Source of the DNA: Acanthococcus lagerstroemiae
Taxonomy: Eukaryota > Arthropoda > Insecta > Hemiptera > Eriococcidae
DNA: 64,000 bases
Assembly (NCBI GenBank): GCA_031841125.1
Contig: CM063110.1
Coordinates: 51,311,946 to 51,375,945, forward strand
Reading direction: 5' to 3'
A model generated the notes under the pieces. The model saw only the letters and a program-made list of their open reading frames with translations, had not been told where the DNA came from and did not search any database. Below, piece after piece: positions 32,956-45,470 of the stretch. Numbering within the stretch: the stretch's first letter is position 1; every line of letters starts with the position of its first letter. The position numbers and the translations under genes were made by a program.

Positions 32956-34651
32956 TTCTGAGTATTTTGAGAGAATCTTTGTTTTTGCTTAATTCAATTC
33001 CAGACCAGTCTTTTTGCTTTCGTTACATAGTTTCCTTATCATTTCTTCAAATTACCCTGCAGATTACACGTAAACATCTGTAGTACTCTGATCCAGGAGT
33101 ATCATACACAAAGCTGAACTTTTGGCTTCCGATCTTCAGCCTCCTCAGCCCGTTGTCAGCGTGAGCGACTACCCGATTTGGCTTTGTTTCTCAAAACTAC
33201 CCACGATCGTGTACCCTACGTGTATTGTTCCAAGAAGAGCCTATAAGCTATTCAAGAACGGTAATTGAAAATAATTTTCAGCGACTTTGAAGAGCTCGGG
33301 AATATCTTTCCACGGCGCGTTCGAATTTCTCGTTCCGTATAAGAAATTTATGATAGCGTCCGCGTGCGAAATATTCGAGTCGCCGTGTGCACCGTGCAGG
33401 TGTTGAGCATTTTGTCGGTACATAAAAGAAATTTCCTGTTCGCAGCTCGTTCGAAAAAATGTTTTCTGCGCTCGCACATGTCACATGCTGAAGTAATTAA
33501 ACCTTCGTGGAAACGTAATCGGGTATTTTCATAGCTGGACATAGACGACAGTGACTTTAAATATTATTTACGACCTGCTGTAACAGGCCTCGGATGTTCT
33601 CTGAAAATGTATATAAACATTACGCAAGGACGGCCCACCCTTTCTAGCATCTCGAGGTAAAAAAGTAACAGCTGATATATCCGCACGCATCCGAGAAAAA
33701 CGGGAATTGCGTTTTATATTTTCCGTTTCCACTGCAACTTTCGTACGAAAATTCACTTCGGCATTTAGCCGGCCGCCGCCGGAAATGGGGATTCCAGATT
33801 TTGAAAGTAAAAGTGTTTGGTGCAGAGGACAATTATTGAGTTTTCGCGCAAGACAATAGGTAATCGGATTGTGGTTGGCAAAGACGGAACAGGGGAATGA
33901 GTTCCTTCAATTTCGCAGTAGTAAGACTAAGTGATGATTTCAATTTTCAAGTTACTCACAAATTGTCAAATCGCGGAGTGGAAACTTTATGAACGACCAA
34001 GGACATAAAGTTTGCGTTCGCTGTATGATGTAAGATGGGTTATTCCGTACGGAAAATCGGACGAGATTTGACCTCGAATTTTCCTTATATCGGCTTCGAA
34101 CTAAAACACCGTAATTATTTATTCGTGTTCCACAGGCAGTGATGGATTAAGTGCCTGACAATCCTAATTTGGCGAGGGTAAAATTGTATTTAGTCTTTAA
34201 GTGTATATATAGTAAAAACGTGACCCAGCCCACGATCGTTTAACCTCTCCGTTACTTATCGCGTAAGTATAATAACTTGAAATAAACTTGCAGTCAAATT
34301 TTTATCAGAGGCAAAAGGGGCTAAGGCCCTTGAGGGGCTCTAATAAAAGTGAACACGGGGAAAATTGAGCAAGAGACAGAAGAAGGGCAAGAAAGAACAG
34401 AAAATAGTCAGGGGGTACTTTCCGATGATTGGCACCGATCTGGCTCTGTGTTTGGCTTTGGTAAAAAGGTATCTCTCAGTCACTTTCTGTTAAATTCAGT
34501 CAGTCCACGAGAATTCATTTCATCAGAGATGACGACCCCGAGTTCTTTCATCTCGTTCCTAGTTAAAATTTCTTTCTTCTTTTTTCCCGCTTCTGTTTTC
34601 CTTTCTTATTCTGGTGAATGGTGAATTTCAAAGTTCGCATTCCAGAATGCT
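32956..34651. other. Single-copy, CpG-richer DNA; no gene recognised
   Basis: 33090-34320 lacks repeat partners and keeps many CG dinucleotides. Short overlapping frames at 33241-33832 (minus) show no domain. Confidence 0.3.
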
Positions 34652-34700
34652 CAGGGACGTACCGAAGAGTTTTTTTTCGGTGGGAGGGGGTATTCAAAGA
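34652..34700 (+). mobile_element. hAT-like MITE family C, 5' end fragment
   Basis: CAGGGACGTACCGAAGAG followed by T-run and G-rich DNA, as at the start of other copies; it stops within about 50 bp. Confidence 0.6.
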
Positions 34701-34789
34701 CAAATTAACTACCCCATTGACCTGGATCTTTAATTGGATTCTCGAGTCGGAAGAGACATCTGAGCAATGGGGGTTATCGGAAATCATCC

Positions 34790-35793
34790 TGTTATTATGT
34801 ACGCTCTGATGTGAGTTAGCAGACTGTTGAAGGACATAATGGGAAATGACGTGCCGTTTGGCGGCAAGATTGTAGTTTTGGGTGGAGATCTTCCTGCCAG
34901 TAGTTCCACGTGGTTTAAGAGCTGCTACAATTGCAATTTCCATCAAGTTTTCTCCTTTATGGCCTATATTCAAGACGCTGAGACTGACCGAGAACATGCG
35001 ACTGGAAGCAGGAGAAAAAGAGTTCTCAGAATTCTTGCTGCAGATTGGTAATAGTACTTTCCCTCATTCTGACTCTGAAAAAAAGGGGGGGCATTATAGA
35101 ATTACCTACAAGCATAATTTCTCAGGACATTGTGAGAGATGTCTATGGTGAAAAATTTGACACGCCTGAGGATGTCCTGGAATTTTCTAATGTTGCAATT
35201 CTGGCACCAAAGAATGATCCTTGTCAGAAGATCAACGACAAAATTTTGGACTTGATTCCAGGAGAAGCCAAAACCTACACTAGCGTGAATAGACTGATCA
35301 GTGAAAATGACCGTGAAGCCTGCAATTCCCCGTTGAATTTCTGGATAGTCTGGAGTTGACAGGTTTACCACCAAATAAATTACACTTAAAAGTCGGTGCG
35401 ATTGTTATGTTCCTACGTAAAATATGAATGTAGCACTTGGACTGCTGAATGGAACACGACTAATTGTGAGAAACATGTACACGAATGCACTGGATCTGGA
35501 AATAATAACTGGGGTGGAGTGCGGTCGAAGGATATTACTCCTAAGAGTGGACCTTTCGCCAGCGGATTTCACCTTGCCTTTTTCATTCAAAAGGAGGCAA
35601 TTTCCAATAAAGTTAGCCTTTTGTATGACGATCAACAAGGCCTAGGGACAGACACTGAAGAAGGTTGGGATATACATATCTACCCGAGTATGTCTTCAGT
35701 CATGGAAAATTATACGTAGCTCGGTCGCGGACAACTTCGTTTAGTAATTTAAAAATCCAAGTACAACCTGGAAGCTATAAAACTGCAAATGTG
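34790..35793 (+). pseudogene. PIF1-family helicase, C-terminal half, Helitron type
   Basis: Helicase superfamily 1B remnant, the type forming the Hel part of Helitron Rep/Hel proteins. In order across frames: SRLLKDIMGND, FGGKIVVLGGD (about 34857-34890), LPVVPRGLRAATIAISIKFS, LRLTENMRLEAGEKEFSEFLL, IISQDIVRDVYGEKF, SNVAILAPKNDPCQKIND, GEAKTYTSVNRLISEND, LTGLPPNKLHLKVGAIVMFLRN, GLLNGTRLIVRNM, RRQFPIKLAFCMTINKA, stop, GQTLKKVGIYI, then FSHGKLYVARSRTTSF to about 35793. Frameshifts lie near 34885, 35040, 35340 and 35672, and TAG at 35643-35645 replaces Gln of INKAQGQT. The ATP-binding Walker A region and any Rep domain are missing. No CTAG hairpin end was found just downstream. Confidence 0.88.
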
Positions 35794-37649
35794 GTGTGAA
35801 AGGAGGTCCTGTAATATGATAACTTCATAAATTTTTGTAATTTTTATTTTTATTTTTAAATATATAGAATAGAGATACGTATGTGGTGCGTTGTTAGTAA
35901 TTAATGAAAATAAACATTCCCCTATGGATGGAACATTCTCGCCACTGAAAGGGTTGAAGCATCTTCTACCGCGTTTTTATTATTGTTACTGAACCTTCAC
36001 AGTTCAAGTACAAGAAATATTTCCACCTGTCTTTTAACTGCGATTGTATAGGCGCTAAAGTATGCTATTCCAACGATTTTTCATGTTTTTCAAAATTTCC
36101 ATGTACAATGAAGAAAAATTCTAAAGTGCTATCCGAAAATGGCTAACGACATTGAATCCAACATAAAAAACAGTTTAAGAATCGTACGTTCAACATGGGT
36201 AATGTTGATTGGCCACCAAAAACGAGCATCCTGGTTATGGGTCTGCACGTGTAACACACTTTTGCAATAATCTTCACATAGTCTGATTTCAATATTCTCA
36301 GTCAGCTACGGACGATCCGACGTCGGCACCGCCGAATGATTCAAACTGTTTTTTAAATGACGTCTGATTCGGCGTGCAAATCGTTTGAAAACGGAAAACA
36401 ATGAGATGCAGATTCGATAGGCAATTAAGTCTAGTAGCGTACGGTGATAACTGTACACCGGCGCTAGTTTCAGGTGACCTGTCAGATATTCTAGGTTTGC
36501 TTTGCCACTGATTGAACTCCGTACAGTACGACCGCTAAAAAGTTCTAAAACGTTAATTCTTTACCATTCTGCTTAATTTAAATTACGCAGTAGAAGAAGC
36601 CATTGTACCATATTTCCTCGATATTGTTAACTCGGAACGGTATATTCTTTCGAATGATTACGGTAAGAGTCTTTCTGTCTCTCTCTCGTTCTCTATTTCA
36701 AATGTACGGAACAGTATTAAAGTATATCGGACGCTCGTTTAAGTGTCACAGCTAGAAGTATCGTGGGAGCGGAAGGAAAGGTCGGTCGCCGCCTTCATAT
36801 TATTGCGGCTTCCGGCTAGGGAAGATGAAGGAAGAAAAAGGTATATAACAAACGCAAAACTGTTTTAGCTTTAGAATGAAATCGGCAGTCTGCGGGTCTG
36901 TGGCCTCTGGATACGGCAAATTCACGCTGGACCATAACATAAATTAAATCCTGTATGTATAATATTACTACGTTTCTGGGTCATTTTCCTGAACCAGAGT
37001 ATTAAGGTGGCATTTCTTTTCATGTTGACTTTTCCCCGTAATACTTATTCTATGTGTGATAGAGAATATTCAACAAGTTTACAAAACAGGAGCATCAAAA
37101 TTTAGGGAGGGGGACGACTTTTGTCCACGATGATAGATGACTTGTCCGTGGCGAAAGCACTGATATTCACGACTGTGGACAAAATAGCTCCGAGAACTTC
37201 CGTGGAATTTTGGAAAATTATGCTATCACATGCACCAGTGACTGCAATATGGCACCTGGATCATGTTCAGGAATCGAAACTGTACCAGTATCGCCATTTG
37301 TTGTGCTGAAAAATATACGAGGCACATGTCTTTGCACCAGTCAACCATTGGCCACGAGAATGGACTGAAAACCCTGGTAAAGGAACTTCACGCCATTCCT
37401 TCTGCAAATATGAAGTCACTGACAGCAAATTGAACTTCTTAACAAAATGTTTCCGATCTTTCTAAGTAATAATACCACAACTTGGAACAAAAATTTGAAA
37501 GAAAAATATAACGGGTATTGAGGCAAGATGGTAACATCCTTAATGGTAGACACTTTCCTACGCGTTATTCATTCAGAAGATGGTGATTGTCCTGTCTGAT
37601 TAATTGAATTGGTGGAATTTGTTGCGGATGTGTTTGTGTAACCCAAACT
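35794..37649. other. Unassigned, apparently single-copy DNA
   Basis: No repeat partner and no convincing frame; a TCTCTC-rich tract lies near 36675-36700. Confidence 0.3.
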
Positions 37650-37795
37650 CCCCCTCTTTTTCATTTTACTCTCAACCCGAGCCATCGAATGCGCGCCCTT
37701 TCGTGAATTACCTCAGAGACGTTAGACTGTTAAAGTTGTCTCGGCCCTCTTCTCTTTTTGCCGAAAAATCGGCCGAGGTCGAAACGTAGCGAGCT
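37650..37795 (-). mobile_element. tRNA-derived SINE, body and tail only
   Basis: Matches the reverse of 18610-18750: CTCTCAACCCGAGCC, ATTACCTCAGAGACGTT, TTGCCGAAAAATCGGCC. It ends before box B, so it is head-truncated on the minus strand, as expected of a 5'-truncated retroposon. Confidence 0.75.
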
Positions 37796-38204
37796 CCAAA
37801 AAATAATAAATAAATACTTAAATAAATAAATCTTCTTCCGCCGTCACATCCGATGCCGGATTCTGGCGGTCGCGGTTTCTGACGCGCGACTCTTCTGGGC
37901 AGTTTGTCGGGGTAGTTTACCGTGGCTTTATCCACCGTTTTGTTGCCTTAGAGTTTTCCTTCTCTGTGCCGAAGAGTATGTAACTGCAGTACGCTTACTA
38001 ACCACGTGTTGTATGATGTTAGAAAAGCTGTCCCTGACGTGCACACGTAATCTTTCTGATCTGGTGGTAACGCGCCCTGCGATTTTAATGCCTTGTTCAT
38101 GTGAACTGGTGGGGATTACAGGATGCGCTATGTTTCCACATACATTGATACTGTAGGCCCTGTGTTCGGTAGTAGGTTAGAGGGGGTATTAGAATATCAC
38201 TAGC

Positions 38205-38280
38205 TTTCCCGCGTTTGGGACTCGAACCCGAGACGCAAGTATTGCGGAGCGAGTTATCACTTAGTCACACAACAACTCAA
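38205..38280 (-). other. tRNA-like segment (pseudogene or SINE head)
   Basis: The minus strand holds TGTGACTAAGTGATAAC (box A-like) and CGGGTTCGAGTCCC (box B-like) at tRNA spacing, with CGCAATACTTGCG between. I could not fold a full acceptor stem, so an active tRNA gene is not claimed. Confidence 0.45.
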
Positions 38281-38766
38281 AATGAATAAATAAAATTTAA
38301 AAAATCAAAAGTTGGGGTTCAAAATTTACTGGTAACAGACTATTTTTAGTTTCTAGAGAATGCCTCTTATATAATATGTATTACGAATGGTATCGTAATT
38401 TATGAAATGAATTGAAGAGGTTTTGTTATCTATATTAAGCAGTTTGGTGGATAAGGTAGTCCTGAGCAAGAATGGTCGGATCAAGGATTTGCAGGACAAA
38501 TTTGAGCCGGATAATAACTGCATAAATTACACGTCAAATTTTGTAGTGATCGAAACATAAAAGCATTGCGAGCATAGTCTAACATCATGCCATTTATACC
38601 TTTCTATTTAAATATTTTCCAAGAAATATCCAGATGTCAGGAATGTAGCGAAATTTGACTATCAACAAATTCGCATGCTCAAATTGGAAGTACGCATAAA
38701 TTTTATATTTGTTCAAAAAGTTGTCGCCTAGGGTAATTCGGTATGCATTTATTCCCATAATAGACA
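38281..38766. other. Unassigned DNA
   Basis: AT-rich; nothing recognised. Confidence 0.3.
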
Positions 38767-39057
38767 CAGAAACGTACCACTGAAGAGTTTTTCCCAGGGG
38801 AGGGGGGCAAATATTTTGAGAGTCCCAACTGACTCAACTCGAAATTACCAAGTGTCAAAGCCAAACAAAACGTTTGACTTGTTAGACTTTTCCAAACTGG
38901 CAACTCAATTCCCAAGTATCAAAGTAAAAAAAGAAAAACCGTTTGACTTGTTGGAATTTCCCAACTCCGCATGACTGAAATTGTAGATTTTCCCAACTGC
39001 TGAGTGAAAAATTCTTACAGAGGAGAAGGATTGCCCCCTTCTATTGGTACGTCCCTG
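38767..39057 (-). mobile_element. hAT-like MITE family C, copy with 8-bp duplication
   Basis: The plus-strand ends are CAGAAACGTACCACTGAAGAG and ATTGGTACGTCCCTG. The flanking octamers AATAGACA and AATAGAAA agree at 7 of 8. The inside has the family CCCAAGTATCAAAG and GACTTGTTGGAATTTCCC words. Confidence 0.85.
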
Positions 39058-39065
39058 AATAGAAA

Positions 39066-39984
39066 TGGCTAACAACACATTTTCCGCCATCTTCACAACC
39101 AGTTAACCACAAAAGGTTTTCATATAGCAATATGTGGCAATGTCTAGTAAAACTCCAGCCACCTCTCTTTTGCTCAGTTTTTAAAAATGGTAACTCTGGT
39201 TTAGGCTTCCCACCATTAATAATTTCTAATTGTTCATTAGGAGTAAGTCGCAAAAACGGTGTTTCAATAAGATCTCAAATACGCATTTTGTGGGCAAAAA
39301 AACATGGAGCATTCAAACATAACGCGTTGACTATAGAAGAACATAATCACATTTCACTGTCAACTTTGATGGTCGTGTGTAGCCAAGCCGAGCCAGAAGC
39401 GCTTCCAGAACGCAACCAAACGCACGGGTTTCGTCGCGTTGAACATGCTAGTGTGTTTTTGTGTTGGTAATTAACACGGAGGCGGAGCGTAAATCGCACA
39501 ATGCGTGCAGTATGGAAAAGAAGCGTTAGATCCAACGCACACATCGCTGGCTTATATGAATACACATGTTTGAGGAATGAAGATTGCCGAACGCCGAAGA
39601 GTATACATCTCCCATGAATTTATATTATATACTTTGTAAGCGCAATTGTCAGTACAATCGCTGTTTTGCCCAATGTTTCATTCTCTTTTATTTTTTTCAA
39701 GTTGCAGTTGATATTAATATGAAAACTCATGTCCTCGGGAATTTTCAGGGTAAGCGGTGCTTACCTTGCTTGCCTGGAATGCACTCCGCTAACTGTTAGG
39801 GTTCTTTTGATGGGATGGGGTTGATATGGCGTAATTGGCGGATTGGTATTGTTGTCTGTATTGAAGAGGGGTGGTGCCTGAGATGGAGTGGAGGCTACCA
39901 ACAGAAGTGGTTGGGAAGGCTAGGTGCCAGGTGGAAGCAGAAGTTTTAAATGAGATAGTTGAAGGCAGCATCCTGTATGATGTT
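39066..39984. other. Unassigned, apparently single-copy DNA
   Basis: A 112-codon plus-strand frame (39132-39470) and a minus-strand 131-codon frame (39789-40184, running into repeat G) show no domain. Confidence 0.3.
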
Positions 39985-40100
39985 TTGTAGAGCATATATG
40001 ACCATGCATGCATGTCAAATTGGTTCCCCAGATACCACACTCCTGGCCTGGAATCTAACTTTTCAAGTATTGCGTCGGCGACCAGAGGGGACAATTCTGT
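39985..40100 (+). repeat. Dispersed repeat family G, copy 2
   Basis: CATGCATGTCAAATTGGTTC, CCCAGATACCACACTCCTGG, TTTTCAAGTATTGCGTCGGC. Closest to the copy at 46505-46640. Confidence 0.7.
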
Positions 40101-40635
40101 ATGATGCTTCCATAGTTTGATTTCAAGCGGATGACTGTCTAATAGATTTGGAATTTGGAGTAAGCGGTAACTTCTTCGCATCATCTATTCTAATACTTTG
40201 CCTCACTTGTATGGGGCCTGGAGTACAAATTTGGGCCTTACATTTAATTTGGACCCCCTGTAGTACACAGTCTATGAATGAGCGCAGTCTCGCGGAAATG
40301 AGTGGAAACTGTTCTGTTGAACACTATCCAGACGTGGATACAATTGGTGATGTTGAAAATGCGTGATAATGAAAAGTAAAATACTTGTTATTTTTGCGTT
40401 TGTTCAAAGTTTTACAATGTAATGTGATTGGTCAGCACTGAATTATTTATCACAAAAATTAGTGTACTATGTTCAATTTAGTTGATTGAGGTTTCCTCTG
40501 CAGATTTCGCAAGTAAATTCCTTAAAATTTCAATTAATTTTTTTATATGAGGGTTCAAATTACTAATACAATATCTTTGACAGTCCAATTTGACGTTTAT
40601 TGAGATATCAATTTTTCCGACTGAAGAACATTCTA
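40101..40635. other. Unassigned DNA
   Basis: AT-rich; no gene or repeat partner recognised. Confidence 0.3.
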
Positions 40636-40882
40636 TCACGGTCCTATGACGTTATTCCTCTATTCCATTATCTCATTTCATTTGACTTATTACATGCTTA
40701 TTTTTATACTTCAACTTTCAACTTTCATCCCACTGAGATAATACTTGGCGCAGTTGGTAGGACCGTGATACTTTTAGTATTATTTTGGTGGAATAAAAGT
40801 TGAAAGATGAAAATATAAAAAGCAGGTAAGAAGTGATGAAATGAGATAACAGAATAGAGGAATAACATCATATGACCGTGAC
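40636..40882. mobile_element. Foldback element with ~105-bp arms
   Basis: The left arm (40636-40743: TCACGGTCCTATGACGTTAT, TTCCTCTATTCCATTATCTC, and so on) is the inverse of the right arm (about 40776-40882: GAGATAACAGAATAGAGGAA, CATATGACCGTGA). The loop is about 32 bp and contains a third GGACCGTGATA end word. Transcribed, it would give a long hairpin. No coding seen. Confidence 0.82.
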
Positions 40883-42296
40883 ACTTTTCTGTGCCAAATT
40901 CCATTTCAAAGTTGTGAAAGTAAACTTTAACTGACTAAGTAAATCAACACGCAGACGTATGTGTTCCATGTGCAAGGCATACTGCCCGACTGTGTGCCGC
41001 TGGGCATAACAAATTTCCTCCGTTGCCCCACTACTGGAAGAAAAGTGACGCGAAAATAGTGTCCATTTGTTAACTGTGCAGTACCATATCATATCTGGTT
41101 CATATTTTAACCTTTTCCCCTTTTGTTCTGCGTGTGCTCAACGGCAATCTGATCTAGTGTGCGGCAAGAGATGGAGCTAGGTTCTCACAGAGAGTAACTT
41201 GTACACTGGGCGAGTTGAATCCGACGTATAACCTGGGAGCAGTCGTACTTATTCTCACTTTTTGCGCTTCCTTGCTGCACACATGCACGAGCCGAGAGTC
41301 GAGTGCACCGAGAACACGCTTTTAAACTCGAGCACAGCTTTTTATGCACCATAAAAGGCGGCGTATAACCGAGAGCTATTAGAGCCGCAACCGGCCGAGT
41401 ATTCTTTTCTATTACCTCGTAAAAATTATCAAAAATTGCTTCTCAACTTGAGCGCTCGCGGCGATCCTCGGCAGCGCGTCATCGCTGGTCGTAAAAAAAT
41501 TTTACGCTTCAAATTAAAACGAGTTTAGGAAACACTAATTCGTGATTATAATGCCGCGGGGCTGCGTAATCATCATATCGTAGAAGGGGGCTGCACGTAG
41601 CAAGACATCGTGCGCTTCTCCAGAAGCTTCTCGTAATAATCGTAAACTATAGTTTCGTGCCACTATAGCCGCGGGTTTTCTTTTCATTTCGAAAAGCTGC
41701 CCTCGTCTGCGACATTTGAAATTATTGCGAGTGCGAGAAAAGTGTACGAAAAAAAAAGCGAGATGAAAGACGAGTCGGAGAAGGAACCCGTTAACCGTGC
41801 CCGCGAGCTTTTGTATTTACCTTTTTTAGTTTCTCATTTTGACGAATGATTTCTGAGGAAATTTTGAAGTTATTTTTGCGGAATTGAGATGCGCAATGTG
41901 TACGTCGTATAAGTGGTCCACGTACGAGATTTTTTTCTCGAGTTTCGAGGTTTTCGATGCTGCGCAGTTGCGAAGCAGCGGCCAAAGTTTTTCTTCTCTT
42001 ATTAGCGCGACAGCATCGCGGAATATTTTTGTTCCGAAATACGAGGTTTGATTAATGGAGGAGTTATTAAATTAAGTACCGCGTATCAATCATCCTTATT
42101 GATGGTGTTGTTAATTTTATAAGAACATCGCGGCGAAGCAGTCTCCCCCCGATGGAAAATTCGCGATCTTAATTTTCATAATTATCGTGAAAAACCAGAA
42201 TGCGAAATACGATCGGTGTTTTAGTTCAACGAACATCGCGCATCAGAAAGTTGTGTGCAAATGTTCTATGGAAACAGTTTCGGGAACATATTGAGC
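40883..42296. other. CpG-rich, apparently single-copy DNA
   Basis: 41200-42200 has many CG dinucleotides and no repeat partners. No frame longer than about 75 codons and no domain. Possibly host regulatory DNA. Confidence 0.3.
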
Positions 42297-42740
42297 CAGT
42301 GGCGTCGGAACGGGGGTGGGGGTACAGGAGGATATAGTGTCCCCATACATTGACTTTGTGGGGATGAGGAGGAAGGAGGGATACAGAGTATTTATGTATA
42401 AACTTCCGTACCCCCAAAACTACAAAATTAAAAAAAATTAAAAATTGTTCAATAAAATTGAGGAAAATATGCCGTCAAGAGATTCCAGAGATGAATTTTA
42501 TAACGAGATTTAGGGAGACGTGTAAGACTTTTTTTCGCTTATAAACTCCGCCCTTTTGAGAACCTTTTTTCTGACTTACTTTTTATTTATTTGGGAAAGT
42601 AGTACAGAGTAGGTGTTATTTTTATCTTCCTATCTTTCGCTCCTGCCCCCCCCCCTCCCAAAAAATGAAAATTATTCAACAAATTTATGAAAAGAGATCA
42701 CTTTTTTGTACCACTGTAAGAAAACATCCCGACGCCAATG
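42297..42740. mobile_element. Possible hAT-like element with CAGTGGCGTCGG ends
   Basis: CAGTGGCGTCGGAACGGGGG at the left; the inverse of CATTGGCGTCGGGATGTTTT at the right. The flanking octamers do not match. A related partial unit follows to about 43010, with a C12 run at 42908-42919. Confidence 0.5.
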
Positions 42741-43789
42741 AACGAAGCGACCTTTTTGTGGGGAGGTGGGGATTACAAAGTATTATATGTATCCCTTCCC
42801 CCACAAAAAAAAAGTGAATAGTTTGACCTTATTCAACAAGTTAATAAGAAACATGCCTTGAGGTTTCAGAAGAAAAAAATTTAGGGTATTTTTGAGACTT
42901 GTGGTATCCCCCCCCCCCCGTTTGTTCATTCTTCTCTTGAGAACTTTTTCGCATGTCGACTCAGATCTTGATTTTTTGCACCGCCCTAAGGAAAACTTCC
43001 CGATGTTACTGACTGGAACTATTTTTTGGATGGGGAGGAGAAGAAGGGAGGAAAGGGCCCTTGTATTTACTGAATGAAGGTATAAATTTTGCTAACAACA
43101 AAAAAAACATGTATTCGGCCAAAAGGAAACACACACGTAGGTTTTGCCATCTGACCGACATCGCAAAAAAAAAAAAATGACGTAGTTAAACTCACTAGAA
43201 AAGCTAATTTAAAAAAAAAAATGAATGTATCAATTTATAAAATAATGAGGAAATAAGTAATTGATATATAACTGATAGGTACATAAATAATAGAAACAAT
43301 CAACGTACCAATAATCAAACAACTAATCGATGTTATGGTATTCGAAATACTTAATCAGTATACTTACTGATGATCAAATTATTTGGTATATCAATAATCA
43401 AAATAAATGATGTACTGGTAAGAAATATGTATATTTAGTGTATCGATAATCGAGATAATCGATACATTAGTAATTAAAATTATTGATAAATCAGTTATTT
43501 AAATTGAAATAACATGTATGCTGACAATCAAAATTACATGATATTTTGATAGTCAAATTATTCAGTACGTTGGTGATCAAAATATTGAATATATTTTGGT
43601 GGGTTCTTTTATTATTCAATATATTAAAAATCGACATATTTGATACATTAGTAATTGAAATTTTTTTTGGTATATTGATAATTAAAATATACGTTATATT
43701 TGCACTTAACTAATACATTAATAATCAAAATAATCAATGCATTAATAAAGTTACATTTTATATTGATGATTATGTATATTCCTTAATCC

Positions 43790-44690
43790 CTCGACTTGTG
43801 TCTCTCTACTTTTCTTGATCCTGTGCTAATCTTTTTATTTCTAGGAAAAACTTAAACTTTGTATCTTTCCTTATCTGCTCTTCATAGGTCGTGCTTTGCC
43901 TTCCTTTTCAGTTCTTTTCCTCAACGATTCCCTGTAGCAGTAATAAAAATATTTTTCGGTGTCTTATAGCTGACCTATCATTTTAAGTCTTCTCTTAACA
44001 ATTATATTCCAAATTGCTCTTTCTTTTCCTATTCATCTCAATACTTCCTCATTCCTGATCCTTTCTATTCATTTGATTTTCAGCATTCACCAAGAACAGC
44101 ATATTTCAAAAGCTTCTAACCTTTTTCTTTCTTCTGTTCCTATTGTCCAGGTCTCACATCTGTACAGTACTGTACTCCAAATTTAATATACGCTCGAAGA
44201 AATGTCAGTCTTACTTCCAAATCTATATTTGCCCTAAACAAGTATGTTCCCTTTTTTTTTGGGGGGGGGGGCTCTCTTAGCTTACTCTTTTCTGCGTTTT
44301 ATTTCTGTTTTACTTCTCCCATTTCGCGTTACCAGACTATCTCAGTATTTGAATTCCTTTACCTCCATTATTTTTTCACATCCAATTTCCATATTTATTG
44401 GATTCCTTTACCTCCATTATTTTTTCACATCCAATTTCCATATTTATTGGATTTTGTTCCCATCTACTGACAACCAACATTTTTGTTTTATTCTTATTCA
44501 TCTTCATTTTATATTTTATTTTCAATTTTTCATTCAAATTTTCAAACGTTTTCTTTAGTTCTTCTTTACTTTTTTACACAATTAAGCATCTCCCCTTATA
44601 TTTTCAGGCGTGATTTCCTATCATTTGTTTCTTCAATTACTTCTTTGTTTATAAATAGGTTAAGGCAGCAACTGGTGACAAATAACAATC
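43790..44690 (-). pseudogene. LINE reverse transcriptase C-terminal region inside the array
   Basis: Read on the minus strand from 44690 down, in shifting frames: WLSVDGNKIQ, EKIMEVKEFKYLDSLVTRNGRSKTEIKRR, LARAFIK-like DNA, VQYCTDVRPGQ, EQKKEKG, NEEVL-type DNA, IWNIIVKRRLKMIGQL and EIKRLAQDQEK, stop, RDTS. This is the thumb and C-terminal part of an RT like those of the other RTE-type LINEs. It has many stops, and the stop in the last motif takes the place of Trp. A 49-bp tandem duplication lies at 44353-44450. A G10 run (near 44260-44269) and T-run interrupt it. Confidence 0.75.
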
Positions 44691-44997
44691 AAAATATTTA
44701 ATCTATTAGTAACTGAAGTAATTGCTATATTGGTAGTAAAAAATAATCACTGTACTGAGAATCAAAATAATTAACTTATTGACAATTTCAAAAAATCAAT
44801 AATTCAATACATTAAGTAATTTGTATATTAATAATCAAAATATTTAGTATATCAATAATCAAAATAACCGATACACTGATTATGAAAAACATCAATACAT
44901 TAATAATAAAAGAAAATTGATACACCAACAATCAAAATAATTAATATACTCACAGAATAATTAATGCATCAGCTATTGTTATATCAATAACAAATAA

Positions 44998-45470
44998 CAC
45001 TACCGAACAACTATTTTGCACTACGCATTTCAAGAGGTGATTCTGAAGTACTTTTTAACACTGAACACGATACTGCGACCCATTTTTCTCTATCACATCA
45101 CAATTCAAAGTTCTGAACGACTGAAATTCGTTTCCATTTTTTTTTTTTTTTTACAGTGGAATAAGCGGTACCACTGACTGAATATTATCAGTGTTATCAG
45201 ACCACTATAACAGAAAACAAACAGACGGAATACACACCACTACACACAACCTCAACACATAAGAACACGAATCAGTATAACCACATTCAGTTCTTAAACC
45301 TCTTTTTGAACACATTTAGTGGAATTTTTTATAGTTTTTGATCAGAAAAACTAGACGTGATAGAGAAAAACGGCCGATGGCACTGTATTCAGCGTTGGAA
45401 AGTATTACTGTTAAGAATCACCTCATTGAATGCGTTGTGCAAACAAAAAATTTAATTTTGTTCTGTAGGG
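44998..45470. mobile_element. DNA element with ~85-bp inverted ends
   Basis: The left arm runs CACTACCGAACAA, TTTTGCACTACGCATTTCAA, GAGGTGATTCT, TTTTTCTCTATCACATC. It is matched in inverse on the right by GACGTGATAGAGAAAAA, AGAATCACCTCATTGAATGC, GTTGTGCAAAC and TTCTGTAGGG. The centre holds a T run near 45137-45152 and no gene. The AT-rich flanks hide any target duplication. Confidence 0.78.

Noticed and set aside
34563..34997. 144-codon minus-strand frame
   Set aside because: It overlaps the helicase remnant in antisense and shows no domain.
42297..43010. Firm assignment of a complete hAT element
   Set aside because: The ends look alike but the flanking octamers do not match and a second partial unit blurs the right limit.
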